DNA of 64,000 nucleotides from Lepus europaeus (taxonomy: Eukaryota; Chordata; Mammalia; Lagomorpha; Leporidae), in NCBI RefSeq assembly GCF_033115175.1, contig NC_084836.1:66383297-66447296 (forward strand), given 5' to 3'. Below the pieces are notes generated by a model. That model was not told the DNA's origin. It ran no database searches and was given only the letters and a program-made list of their open reading frames with translations. The position numbers and the translations under genes are program-made. How positions within the stretch are numbered: the first letter of the stretch is position 1; every line of letters starts with the position of its first letter. Shown in pieces: positions 31,670-45,530 of this stretch.

Positions 31670-33851
31670 ATGCCCCCGTGTCCCCCCCAGCAGAGCAGGA
31701 ACAGGTTGACACAGCTGCCCACTCCAGAGCTGGGCGAGATGGAACTGACTTGGCAAGAGATCATGTCCATCACCGAACTGCAGGTGAGCAGGGAGGGGCG
31801 GGGCAGGGAGCCTGGCCTGGACTGGATGGAGGCAGCAGGTGGGAGCAAGCCGGGCCCAGGGCTGGAAGTGTTCCAGGCTCTGGGAGAGAGAGGGCTGGAC
31901 TATGCGGGAGATGTGGATGGGAGACTCTGGGGAGCCTGGGGGAGCCTGGGGGTGTGCATTAGCGGGGACAGGAGTGCTGGGGAGCGGAGGGGAGGGTCTG
32001 AGGGGCGAGGGCAAAGCTTGCTCAGCAGCCATGCTGCTCACGGCTCCATGCTGCTCACAGCTCCACGCTGCCTCTGGCTCTGTCCTCCCTCCCTCTCCTC
32101 CAGTCCTGCCATCTCCTTCTCCCTGCTCTTAGCAACCGAGCCTTCCCCCCAGGTAGCAGGGCAGCAGTTCAGGGGCCTCAGAAGGGAAGGGGAGTCCAGC
32201 CATGCTGGGGTCCTCTCCCTCTGCTCCCTGGACAAAGGGGTGTCTGTTGGCCTAACAATGAGGCCTTTGTCCTTAGCTGGGTTGGACCAGGGTGGCTCCC
32301 CTACGTGGGTTGGGGGCCCTGTCTCCAGCACCTTCTCTCCTCCTCGCTGCACCTGGGCAGGGACAGAGGGACACAGGAAAGGGCCAAGCTCCTGCCAGTT
32401 CCCCAAAGAGCTTCTCAGACCCTGGCCCCAGCTCTGCGCCCGCCCCCTTTCCCTCCCCTGCTTCGGGGCCTGACGCCCTCAGGATCTGCCCTGGGCCCTC
32501 CTTCCAGGCAGCAGCTCCCCCTGCTGGGCACCCAGGGCATGGCTGGGGCCTGGACTTGACCCTTTGACCCCAGATAACTGCAGCAGGAAAGGGTCATCTT
32601 GGCTACCAACGCCTTGCCTTCTCTCTGAAGGAAAGAAAGGCTCCTGGGCCATTCAAACCCCGGGAGCTGTTTCAGCATTAGGTAGACTGTTCTATCGCAT
32701 CTTTGCAGGAAGCCTCGGCGGTTTTCGGCGCTTCTCTCTGTTCCCTGGCTACTGGCCTTTTCCGAGGGGTCCAGCTTTGTCCTGAGGGCACTGGTTTCAC
32801 TTCCTCAGTCTCCCTCCCAACCTCTTTATGTCTTTCCTTGCAGGGCCTAAATGCTCCAAGTGAGCCATCGTTTGAGCCCCAAGCCCCAGCCCCGTTCCCT
32901 GGACCCCTGCCCCCACCAGCTTACTGCCCCTGCTCCGTCCCCCCGGATGCTGGCTTCTCCCTGCCCCCACCACCTTATGAGCTCCCAGCACCCACATCCC
33001 ATGTCCCAGATGCCCCCTACCCCTACAACAACATGGCCGGTCCAGTCTCCAAGCCACTGACCCTCTCAGGCCTGCTCAACGAGCCTCTCCCAGACCCCTT
33101 AGCCCTCCTGGACATTGGGTTGCCTGCGGGGCCGCCCAAGCCCCAAGAAGACCCAGAATCCGACTCGGGATTATCCCTCAACTACAGCGACGCCGAGTCT
33201 CTCGAGCTGGAGGGGACAGAGGCCGGCCGGCGGCGCGGCGAATACGTGGAGATGTACCCGGTGGAGTACCCCTACTCACTCGTGCCCAGCGCCTTGGTCC
33301 ACTCCAGCTACACCTTGCCACCTGCCGAGGCCCCCTTGGCCCTAGAGCCCTCGTCAGGCCCTGTGCGGGCCAAGCCGAGCGCGCGCGGGGAGGCCGGGAG
33401 TCGGGATGAGCGCCGGGCCCTGGCCATGAAGATCCCTTTCCCTACGGACAAGATCGTCAACCTGCCGGTAGACGACTTTAACGAGCTGCTGGCGCGCTAC
33501 CCGCTGACGGACAGCCAGCTGGCCTTGGTCCGGGACATCCGCCGGCGGGGCAAGAACAAGGTGGCCGCCCAGAACTGTCGCAAGAGAAAGCTGGAGACCA
33601 TCGTGCAGCTGGAGAGGGAGCTGGAGCAGCTGGGCAGCGAGAGAGAGCGGCTTCTCAGGGCCCGAGGGGAGGCTGACCGGACCCTGGAGGTCATGCGCCA
33701 ACAGCTCACCGAGCTGTACCGGGACATCTTCCAACACCTACGGGATGAGTCAGGCAACAGCTACTCCCCAGAAGAGTATGTGCTGCAACAGGCTGCCGAT
33801 GGTGCCATCTTCCTGGTGCCCCGAGGGACCAAGGCGGAGGCCAAAGACTGA
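31670..33851 (+). CDS. NFE2: NFE2, transcription factor NF-E2 45 kDa subunit (CNC-bZIP)
   Basis: Coding exons are 31670-31783 (38 codons, donor CAG|GTGAGC) and 32844-33851 (335 codons plus stop, acceptor TTTCCTTGCAG). Together they give 373 aa, the same length as human NF-E2 p45. The protein pairs with small MAF proteins and binds MARE elements to drive globin and platelet genes in the nucleus. The N-terminal activation region holds two PXY motifs (residues 61-65 and 79-83, the second PPPPY). The DNA-binding part carries the CNC segment, the basic region [17 protein letters not shown] and the leucine zipper [13 protein letters not shown]. The C-terminus keeps a KxE sumoylation-type site (K368-A-E). 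The ATG was chosen for homology. No frameshift or missing key residue is seen. Confidence 0.97.
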
Positions 33852-33965
33852 ACTGGCTCAGGGTGGGGAGTGGGTGGGCTTGGTGATGGGGAGTTCCTTC
33901 CCTTGTGATAAAGGGACTCCCTGACCCCAGACCCAGATAAAGCAGACTTATTTAGACCGACATGG
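33852..33965 (+). terminator. NFE2: NFE2 3'UTR with GATAAA poly(A) signals
   Basis: No AATAAA lies close after the stop. Two GATAAA hexamers, a known weaker variant, occur at 33907-33912 and 33936-33941. The 3'UTR is therefore probably short (about 100 bp). The exact cleavage site is not visible. Confidence 0.5.
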
Positions 33966-35890
33966 GAACCCTGCTGTTCACTGAGGCTTGCCTTGGGGCG
34001 GCTCGTGTGGGGGTTGGGCCAGAACCTCTTTTGCCTGACCGCTCACCTCTGGCCCTTTCCCAGCTTTGGTCTATAAAGCGTTCTGCACAAACAGCCTTCT
34101 ACTGCGTCTACCTTTGTGATGGTGGTGAAGCTGGGCACTCAGAGCACTACTTGTTGGGGTCCGGGGCTGGGCGGATGCTGCCAGGTTCATTGTCTTTTCC
34201 CTCCAGAACTCACCTGAGAAGAAAACCTGACTTCAGGAGGGTGGAGATCCAGCCGTCCAAACTCCTTTAGTCAGGGGCTTGGATCGTCTGAGGAGCTCCC
34301 CGCCCCATTTCCTGGGAGCCGCACAAACTGGTGATGCCCTGAGATCTTTTTGAAACACACACACACACAGCCTTTCACTCTGTTCTGCCCCCAATTTACT
34401 TCTCAGCCTGGGTGCTGAGGTGCCAGGGCTCTCAGAAGGCAGTTCTCCACTCGGGAATCTGATCAGACACCAAAGCTTTAGAGGTTTCACACCACGGGGC
34501 TCCACAGTGGAATCAAACACGTACTTCCCGTACAACTTCCTCTCCCTTGTTCTATCAACCCAGCACCACTCAGTTGCTGCCTTGGGGCCCTCCACTTCTA
34601 CATCCTCAGATCTGCTTGTTAGGTGCTCTCCCTGCACCCTTGAAACAGGATACAGGGACCTGGAATGACTCCTTAGACGCATCACCTAAAATCCAACCAG
34701 CACCCCCTCTATGCACCTCCTTGAACTCAAGGGGATCCCGATTTCCCACTTCGGCACATCCACGGCTCCACACCTGAAATACCTGCTACCCTTCGACCTG
34801 GTTTTCCTAGCATCACCCCACAGGGAATCCTCATCCCAGGTTCTGACACAAGTCTAGATGGGCAGCTCCAAGAGCCCACAGCAGGGACAGGGCACAGGCG
34901 GTGGGCAGCAGTGCTCAAGCCCATTGGAAAACGTGCTGTGTAGCCAAGCTTCATGGAATGAAAGCTTAGTACAGGGCCCAACTTGTCAACTTTGTCTCAG
35001 AGAACTGAAGGCGTGCACACGTTAAGTTGTAAAATGCAGAGCTAACTGCTCAAGTTTTAAAGTTCATCTTTGGGTAGAATGAAAAAAATCCAATGTCCCG
35101 CACACAACCCACAGGCAAATTCAACTATTTACCTGACCTCATCACCTCAAGCCCTAGGAACTGAAGGTGCAGCCTCCTCTCAGATTACGTTAGCAGGCAA
35201 GACCATTCTGGAGCTGCCACGTTCACGTATAGCCAAGCTGGAACATCAACTTGGACCAGAGGTCTTACCTTGAATTCCCTCTTGTATAAAACAAAGCACA
35301 GCACATGAAACCTAAAGCCATTTAATATAAATAAATGCAAAACCTCTCCTGGCCAATTTGTCAAACAAGTAGAGCTCTTCAAAAGGCTACCATGTGGTGT
35401 TCCAGAACAGCCCAGATGTCGGGATGCGGAAAGTTCCTTAACCCACACCTTAGCCCTTCCTCTGCTGAACAGGCTAGACCAATCCTTCTGGAGCAGGAAA
35501 ATAGAAAAGCATTTGCTGGAGCACGATTACTGCTTCTAAACGCTCGTCTCAGCTTGTCAGCAAGATCTACCATGTGAACTTCACAAATCCTAGCTCCCAA
35601 GAGACTCACGCCGCTCACTGGTGGCTGGCTTTCCAAGCCAGGAGTGGAGACTACTGAACAGCCCGCTTACACTGGCTGGCTGTCCAGAGTGCCTGCTGGC
35701 TTTAAACCATGATCCCAAATGGGGCAGTGTCAACGTGGCACACCGTCTGTCACAACCACCCAATTCTTCCAGTCAGGAACCATCCCCCATTTAAAAGCTG
35801 CCACGTTGGGCAGCTTCTGTTCTGCCCCCAGAAGGGCAAGGCAGTCAGTTGAACTTAAGGATCTGAGGAAGCACTGAGAAATGGAGTCGA
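33966..35890. other. NFE2-HNRNPA1 intergenic spacer (convergent genes)
   Basis: Unique sequence with a short (AC)n at about 34358-34371. No repeat or exon is recognised. An AATAAA-type hexamer lies near 35328-35335 without a nearby gene. The two genes converge on this spacer. Confidence 0.45.
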
Positions 35891-35896
35891 GGAAAC

Positions 35897-36160
35897 TGCC
35901 TGTGGCTGGTGCCATGGCACAGCAAGTTAGAGCCCCAGTCTGTGGTGCTGGCATCCCACATGGTTGTGGCTGAAGTCCCAGCGGCTCCACTTCTAACCCA
36001 GCTCTCTGCTATGCTCTGGGAAAGCAGATGATGGCCCCTGCACCTGCATGGGGGATCCAGGAGGCTCCAGGCTTTGAACTGTTATAGCTCTGGCTGTTGT
36101 AATCTGGGGAGCAAACCAGAATATGGAAGACCTTTCTATGTCTCAATGTCTTACCAAGTC
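35897..36160 (+). mobile_element. C-SINE, sense, old
   Basis: The head is GTGGCTGGTGCCATGGCACA and the body is TGGCATCCCACATGGTTGTG. The tail is degraded. It is the only SINE between NFE2 and HNRNPA1. Confidence 0.75.
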
Positions 36161-36244
36161 CAGTTTATCGACACCCTCCATTTTTGAATCCCAAATTTAA
36201 AATGGGAAAATAAACATGAAGCAGACCAAGTATTTATAAAATGA

Positions 36245-38740
36245 TTTATTATTCATAAAGCTCATTCACAAAATGGAATGAATGATTACAGCTGCAAAAC
36301 AGCTAGTATCAACTGCATAGCAGTGAGAAATGGAGTGGCTCAAAGGTTGTCCTCACAAGGATGTTCCTGCAAAGGAAAGAGAGGGGTGAAGTCGTTAACG
36401 CATTAGGACAGGGATCTGCCATCCGCTAACTGCCACCACTGGGGTTCTGGCTGCTTTGGCTATGGACAATTGGACCTTGTGCTTGGGTGTTGGTAATTCT
36501 CCCTTTTACTTTGGCAATATGGAGAACTCTTGGCTGACCATTATTTTATAGAAACTTACCTTTCTAGCCATGGACAGGAGTTTCTGGGTTTAATTATAAT
36601 TATTTTTTTATTAAGAGCTGATAAGCGTGTAGCAGATTCTTCCCTAGAAAAGTAAACAGCCTTTAGAACTGGCTCTTTTCGAAGACAGAATCCCATCTCA
36701 AGCTAAACCACCCCCACCCACTAGATGGTCCACCCACCCAGCCCTCCCCCCATTTTGGGAAGATTCCAATATATTAATTTGAGCCATTATTTCAAGGAAA
36801 TGGGTAAAAGGACAGCCAATAAAATTAAAGGGTAAAAATAGATTATCACAAAATTAATTACTTTCTTTAATTAGGAGCCACCAATAGGGTGTCAATTTCT
36901 CCAGAAAAACCAAGTTCAGCTTAACTGGACTAGTTTTGGCTCAATATATTAAGGAAAATTTAACAGAATACTGGATTTTAGGTTAACTTTATGGATGTAA
37001 GTAAAATCTGTTCTTACCTACCAGCATAGCAATAAAACCTTTCCTCCTGGTTCTGACTGCTAGTCCTAAGAGTCAGGTGTGCCTTACTCTCGTCTGCCTC
37101 CTTTCTGGCGATGGTCACTCAAACTTCACTTCCTCCTAGCTTTCATGGAGGGTGCCGTGGCCTGCCCCTGGCTTATCTGTGCTCCACATACCACCAGTGT
37201 CTACTCTCAGCTGTAGAGTCTGAGCTCGGAGCCATTCGCGCTATGCTTGCTAGCAGTTCCTAGTAGCTGAACATCTCTCCTGGATCTTTAAAGGCATTGT
37301 CACGAATCCTGATGTATCTGCAAACTCCCTCAACAGTTAAAGGTTCCACCTGCTATTGCAAACTCAGCCAGTATCACAAACTACCGTCCACGCTCACCCA
37401 CCCCCCACCACCTCCCACCCACCTCCCTCCCACCCTCCTCCCCAATATTCCAACACACCCCTGGGATGGCATATACAGTCCTACTAGTAAACAATGATCT
37501 ATACTACTAGATACAATGGCACTGAAATTAAAGAGGGTAGGCTTCAAAGAACCTATTTACAAATAACAATTATTGGGTATCCATGAACTATGAAAGATTT
37601 AGAAATCATTATCTATATACAATTAACACTTTGATGATTGTGTGGTCTTGTGCCATGGTTAAAGGAAAACTGCAGTTAATATGAAATTACACAGAAACAC
37701 GTCCCTCCCACTTGATGGTTTTAATCCCCCAGCTACTGTAATCAACATACATTTCCACAGACCCGCCCACCCATGACCCAGCAGAACTGCAGTTTTCCTT
37801 TAATATAAACCTGTTTATGTTGAATTCAAGTCTTACTGGTACCGGTATTTTTAAGAAATGTCTCTTAAAACACTTCTAAATCTTTGTGGACTTAATGGAG
37901 TGGCGGCATTAGCCAGCAGCTGGCTTCTATTCTCTGGCAGAGTTTTGAACTTGCATTGTGGTAGGATTCAACATTATCAGGGGTGGTGGGTAGGGAAAAG
38001 TCCAAATCTCTGCCAGTCCCAAATCCATACAGTTGTCATTCCATTCAAGAGAATTAAATCGTTTATTGATTACACATGATAATGGATGATACACAGCTTC
38101 ATTCCCATCTGTAATTTTATCTGGTACCATTATTCAATTTAGATATATTGCAAAGGATGCGCCAACAATCATTCTTATAACCAAATAACCCCATGACTCT
38201 GCTTGGGTGGCTTTTAATGGTGAACTTCAGAAGGTCACAACAGTAACTCATGTATCTGAGAACAGCTTCTCCACCCAAGCAGTTTGTATATAAATCTCAA
38301 ATGGAACCTGGCAACACCCTGATGAGTTCTGACTTTACACTTTTTGGGGAAGTTTACCAAGATGGCTTCAGAGTAGACTAACTTTACACAGCACATTTAA
38401 AAAAAAGACACATTTATTCAGCGTCATGATCAGACTATTACATTTAGCAATCAACAGCATGGGTGCAAAAGAAAAAAAAAGAAAAAACTACATTAAAACC
38501 CTTTGTTGGAATGCTTTACACTTTCCACAGAACAGAAACTAAAATAACCTGTTATACAATTAGTCACAAATACAGTCCTCGAGTTTTTTTGCCCATACAC
38601 ATGAGTATTGTCTAAAACATGTCTTCTTTGTAGCAGCTAGGCCCTGCCACCACTGTGCTTGGCTGAGTTCACAAATCTGTTGTAACCTGTAGCTTCCCTG
38701 TCACTTCTCTGGCTCTCCTCTCCTGCTAAGCTTTGTTTCC
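36245..38740 (-). other. HNRNPA1: Probable long alternative HNRNPA1 3'UTR and terminal exon
   Basis: A spliced 3'UTR exon starts at 38739 after the acceptor TTGTTCAACAG. A canonical AATAAA (TTTATT at 38413-38418) gives the short end near 38395. The sequence beyond is repeat-free, and a further AATAAA lies at 36245-36250. The human gene also extends several kilobases past its stop. This region holds the G-rich run at 37397-37443 and the inverted repeat 37659-37803. The long isoform is inferred. Confidence 0.6.
38413..38418 (-). terminator. HNRNPA1: HNRNPA1 proximal poly(A) signal
   Basis: AATAAA on the minus strand about 320 nt into the terminal exon, in the context GCTGAATAAATGTG. This fits the main short HNRNPA1 mRNA. 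Confidence 0.8.
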
Positions 38741-38995
38741 TGTTGAACAATATGGAATAAAGTTGTTAATCTAAACATATTAAGACTCAAGGCTACAATC
38801 CAATATTAAGTTGTTTCCCACAAATTTTGCTCATCTGAATTATTAATATTATCTGAACTTAATACCCACAATTTTACTGCAATATTATAATGTTAACTAT
38901 GCCACACTGCTTAGCTACATTAGGGTTACAGGGTTTAGCAGCGATTATAAAAACTTAAAAAAAAAAAGCACACACAAAAAAAGGTGTTTACTTAC
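38740..38995 (-). other. HNRNPA1: HNRNPA1 last intron, after the stop codon
   Basis: Exon 10 ends CCAG|GTAAGT at 38996/38995, only 10 nt past the TAA. The next exon starts at 38739. The 10-nt stop-to-junction distance is below the roughly 50-nt rule, so normal mRNA should escape nonsense-mediated decay. Confidence 0.75.
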
Positions 38996-39005
38996 CTGGC
39001 AGTCA

Positions 39006-42487
<3,482 letters not shown>

Positions 42488-42550
42488 GACGGCGGTGGGA
42501 AGAGAGAACTCGACGATGCTTCCTCGGCGGTGTCCGCAGGCAGAAAGGAG
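42488..42550 (-). other. HNRNPA1: HNRNPA1 5'UTR with TOP-like start
   Basis: On the minus strand CTCCTTTCTGCCTGCGGACA starts at 42550 and runs into GCCGTC-ATG. The human HNRNPA1 mRNA begins with a similar CTTTCTGCC tract and is classed among 5'TOP mRNAs, whose translation follows mTOR/LARP1. The exact start site is inferred. Confidence 0.65.
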
Positions 42551-42800
42551 TAAGCCAAGGAACGTATCCGCCAGCCTACCTTCGGCCTCGCTTTTTTATC
42601 CCGCCTCCTCGCTTTCGACATTGGCAGACTCCACCCCTGCCTCGCTCTGATTGGACATTTGAAATCGCTTCCCTCTACTATTGGTGTACGGCGCCGCACT
42701 GCTGCGTACGTCACGGTTAGGGCGTTCTGCGCAGTCTCCACCCCTCGGATCCCATTGGTTCCCGAGCAATCTTATTCTTAGCCAGTCTGATTGGCTAACT
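42551..42800 (-). promoter_or_regulatory. HNRNPA1: HNRNPA1 promoter: five CCAAT boxes, CRE-like site, TATA-like A/T box
   Basis: CCAAT boxes on the HNRNPA1 strand are seen as ATTGG at 42620-42624, 42650-42654, 42680-42684, 42754-42758 and 42790-42794. The first three are exactly 30 bp apart. TACGTCA (a CRE variant) is at 42707-42713. GATAAAAAAG at 42600-42591 is TATA-like, about 45 bp before the TOP tract. All boxes face the same gene. NF-Y and CREB/ATF binding is inferred. Confidence 0.75.
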
Positions 42801-43160
42801 GAACTATCATTCATTTTTAAACGTACTTCGCGAGTCTAAACGGTTTTTTTTGATTCTACTCGTCCAAATATTATATCCTATTTGTTTGGTAAAGCATTAT
42901 TAACACCAAGCAGCAGAAAAGTAGTTAGATGTGACGGTTTTTTTCAACAACCGCCTGTTGAGCGCATGTGTAATAAAATGGCGATCTTGCGCATGCGCAT
43001 TATAGAGTTCCGCTCGCCACTTGAAACACGTGAAATGGCGGGCGGGAGAAGGCGGTTAACCTACGGCGCCTGCGTAGTGGCGGGAGTTGCGCGCTGCTTT
43101 GCGCAGGCGTTGTGGGCGGAGAAAGGGTCCGGGCCCAGGATTGGTTGCGCAGGCGCAGGG
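42801..43160 (+). promoter_or_regulatory. CBX5: CBX5-side divergent promoter: NRF1 palindrome, YY1-like and E-box sites
   Basis: The perfect NRF1 palindrome TGCGCATGCGCA is at 42988-42999. NRF1-like repeats occur near 43066, 43101 and 43147-43157 (GCGCAGGCGCA). AAAATGGCG at 42975-42983 and AAATGGCGG near 43034 fit YY1. CACGTG is at 43027-43032. The region is CpG-rich and lies about 0.4-0.7 kb from the HNRNPA1 start. Confidence 0.65.
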
Positions 43161-43164
43161 AAGG

Positions 43165-43283
43165 ATCCGTTTTGGCGGGCGGTTGGCGTTGCGCAGAAGG
43201 CAGCAGCAGCGGTGGCTTGTGGTGCGGCCTCGGCACAGAGGAACGGGGCAGACGTTAGGGTGTGTGATCACTCTCGATCCCGG
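43165..43283 (+). other. CBX5: Putative CBX5 non-coding exon 1
   Basis: The sequence GGCAGCAGCAGCGGTGGCTT through CTCTCGATCCCGG is followed by a strong donor GTAAGT at 43284. In human, CBX5 starts divergently beside HNRNPA1 with a non-coding exon. The start position is approximate. Confidence 0.6.
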
Positions 43284-44974
43284 GTAAGTGTCAGAGAGTC
43301 TTGTCTACCTGTACAAGGCCTTGGACCGGCTCCAGTTGGGCCCGTTATTGTGTGAAATGAATGGACCGTGGGGTGGGGGGATAGTCAAGGGGCAGCGGTG
43401 GGTTGGGCCAACCAATAGAAGAACAGGGGGCGGGATATTTCATCCCTGTAGGCTGTGTGGAGCTGCGCCTCCGGGGCGTTTGACTGGCGCGTGTCTAGGC
43501 CAATTGGGTCTACCTCGAGCTGCCGACTGATCGGCCTTTGGGCCATCGGAATGTGGGAGGCGGGTTTTCCCTTCCTGAGCAGCGTCCCGTCGAGCCAATG
43601 AGCGCGAAGCGCGCGGTAGGTTGGGCTTCTCCGAGGGGCCGCGGGTTTGACTCCAGCGAGGAAGGCGGGAGTTGGGCGCTCAAGTGGATGGACCAAATCT
43701 GGAGCCAGTAGGCGGGCGGCCCAAGGAAGGCGCTCGGACAGGTCGTCCAATAGGCTCTCCAGGACGGGGAGGTCTTCGATTTGGGGGAAAGAGGGTGGGG
43801 AAGGAAGAGGATTCAATGGCAGTGATGGCGTGCGGGGGTGGATTTTTTTTCCCCTACGACTTCTGCGAAGCCCCCCGCCCGGTGCACCTCCTCGGTAGCG
43901 GAAGCGTAAATTTGGTCCTGGGTGCTGCAGCTTGGCATCGCTCTCCACGTCCGGGCATCCCAGCATCCACCACATTGGGTTTGGGGGAAACCCGAGCAGG
44001 GCTTTCGATTTAGAGAACTGAGTGTTAGCGAATGAGAGAAATCACTGTGTGCTGTACGGCAAGGCGACCTCAGGATGCCTGTTTCTGCGGACACAAAAGG
44101 TGTTCGTAGGCCCGCAGAAAAGTTTCAGAATCCTGCCCCTGTCCAGAGTGTGTTGCTTCTGCCGACGCCAGGGCCGAGGCAGGCTGGGTTTTCCAATAGA
44201 CCCGTGTTTAATCTTTTCGGGGGTGACGATTTGTGATTAAAATAAAATAAAAAATGAAGTCAGTTTTGTGTGTGCGTTTCTGTTTATCATACTTCTCATC
44301 GCCCTTGTCTCTTTCTTCCTACCTAGCTGCTCCATGCTTTTGTCTTGGTGTTTTTCTGACTTTCCCTCCTGTGCGTATCTTTCTTTTACACCATTAAAGA
44401 TCTCCCGTGTCCCTCTTTGTGCTGTTCCTTTGAGGATGTCCCACGGAAGCCGCTGTAGGAGGCGATACATTAGGGTGTTGGAGACAAAAGACCCATCCAT
44501 CACCTGCAGTATTCATTGCCTTTTGATTAGGTTTCCTTACGCGGGTGTTCTGCATGTAGTCTGTCTTCTGTTGATAATGCTTTCTCTGCTTATTCAGGGA
44601 TCTTTTTAAAAAAAAAAAAAGTTTGCATTATATATTGGGTGTGTTAGGGTCTTACTGCTTTATTGTTCACTGACTTAAAGCCAAGGGAGAAATCTTTAAA
44701 TACTCTAATAAAAGTCAGCCATATATGAAGTACACTTGTGATTGGAGACCTTTCCGGACTTGTGCAAATACAAATGATTTTAATGGAGCTTGTGATGAAC
44801 CGAGGAGAGATTTCCATGTTCTCTCGTACTTGCAAAAACGGCAAATCTGTGTTTCATACCTGATCATAAACCTATTTGTGGATATGCTGATAGTGCAGTT
44901 GCTGAGCTGAGAACTAAAGTGAGAGCGGTTGAGGGTATCCTGGATTTATTTAGGTTTAAAAGGAATACAGTCTT
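43284..44974 (+). other. CBX5: Start of CBX5 intron 1
   Basis: CpG-rich to about 44000, with several further ATTGG/CCAAT motifs (43415, 43501, 43597, 43748 areas), then AT-rich. No SINE or exon. The 196-codon minus-strand frame at 43385-43975 has no domain and is a CpG-island artefact. Confidence 0.55.
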
Positions 44975-45328
44975 TTCTTTTTTTCTCTTTTTTTTTTTTT
45001 TGGACAGGCAGAGTGGACAGTGAGAGAGACAGAGACAGAGAGAAAGGTCTTCCTTTACCGTTGGTTCACCCTCTAATGGCCACCGTGGCCGCTGCGGCCG
45101 GCGCACCGCGCTGATCCGAAGGCAGGAGCCAGATGCTTCTCCTGGTCTCCCATGCAGGTGCAGGGCCCAAGCACTTGGGCCATCCTCCACTGCCTTCCTG
45201 GGCCACAGCAGAGAGCTGGCCTGGAAGAGGGGCAACCGGAACAGAATCTGGTGCCCCGACCGGGACTAGAACCCGGTGTGCTGGCGCCGCAAGGCGGAGG
45301 ATTAGCCTAGTGAGCCACGGTGCTGGCC
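44975..45328 (-). mobile_element. C-SINE, antisense, 14-bp target duplication
   Basis: A T-rich tail is followed by GGACAGGCAGAGTGGACAGT. It ends GCCACGGTGCTGGCC. AGGAATACAGTCTT occurs at 44961-44974 and 45329-45342. It is the first SINE on the CBX5 side. Confidence 0.93.
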
Positions 45329-45353
45329 AGGAATACAGTCTTAATCTACAACA

Positions 45354-45530
45354 AGGTTTCTCAACCTCAACACTATGTGCATTTTGAGCCAGATGCTTCT
45401 CTGTTGGGCAGGGAGTGGGGGCTGTCCTGGGCTCCCTGGCTCCACCTATTAGAAGCCAGCCGCACCTCACCCCGCCCCCATACCCGCTGTCCTCACAGCC
45501 CCCAGGCGCTGCCAAAGGTCTGAGAGGAGT
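45354..45530 (-). mobile_element. MER20-like hAT DNA transposon
   Basis: TTTCTCAACCTCAACACTAT, GGGGGCTGTCCTGGGCTCC, CTCCACCTATTAGAAGCCAG and GCGCTGCCAAAGGTCTGAG follow the reversed MER20 consensus in order. It is non-autonomous, with no coding capacity. Confidence 0.65.

Noticed and set aside
31421-32473. 350-codon plus frame
   Set aside because: It only contains the first NFE2 coding exon in frame. The rest is 5'UTR/intron on the left and intron read-through after the donor at 31784.
32703-32843. N-terminal extension of the 382-codon frame ending with NFE2
   Set aside because: This part is intron. A good acceptor ends at 32843 and homology starts at the next base.
32038-33345. Antisense and alternate frames over NFE2 coding DNA
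   Set aside because: Shadows of the proline-rich NFE2 frame.
43385-43975. 196-codon minus frame in the CBX5 CpG island
   Set aside because: GC-rich island artefact with no domain, splice or conservation evidence visible.
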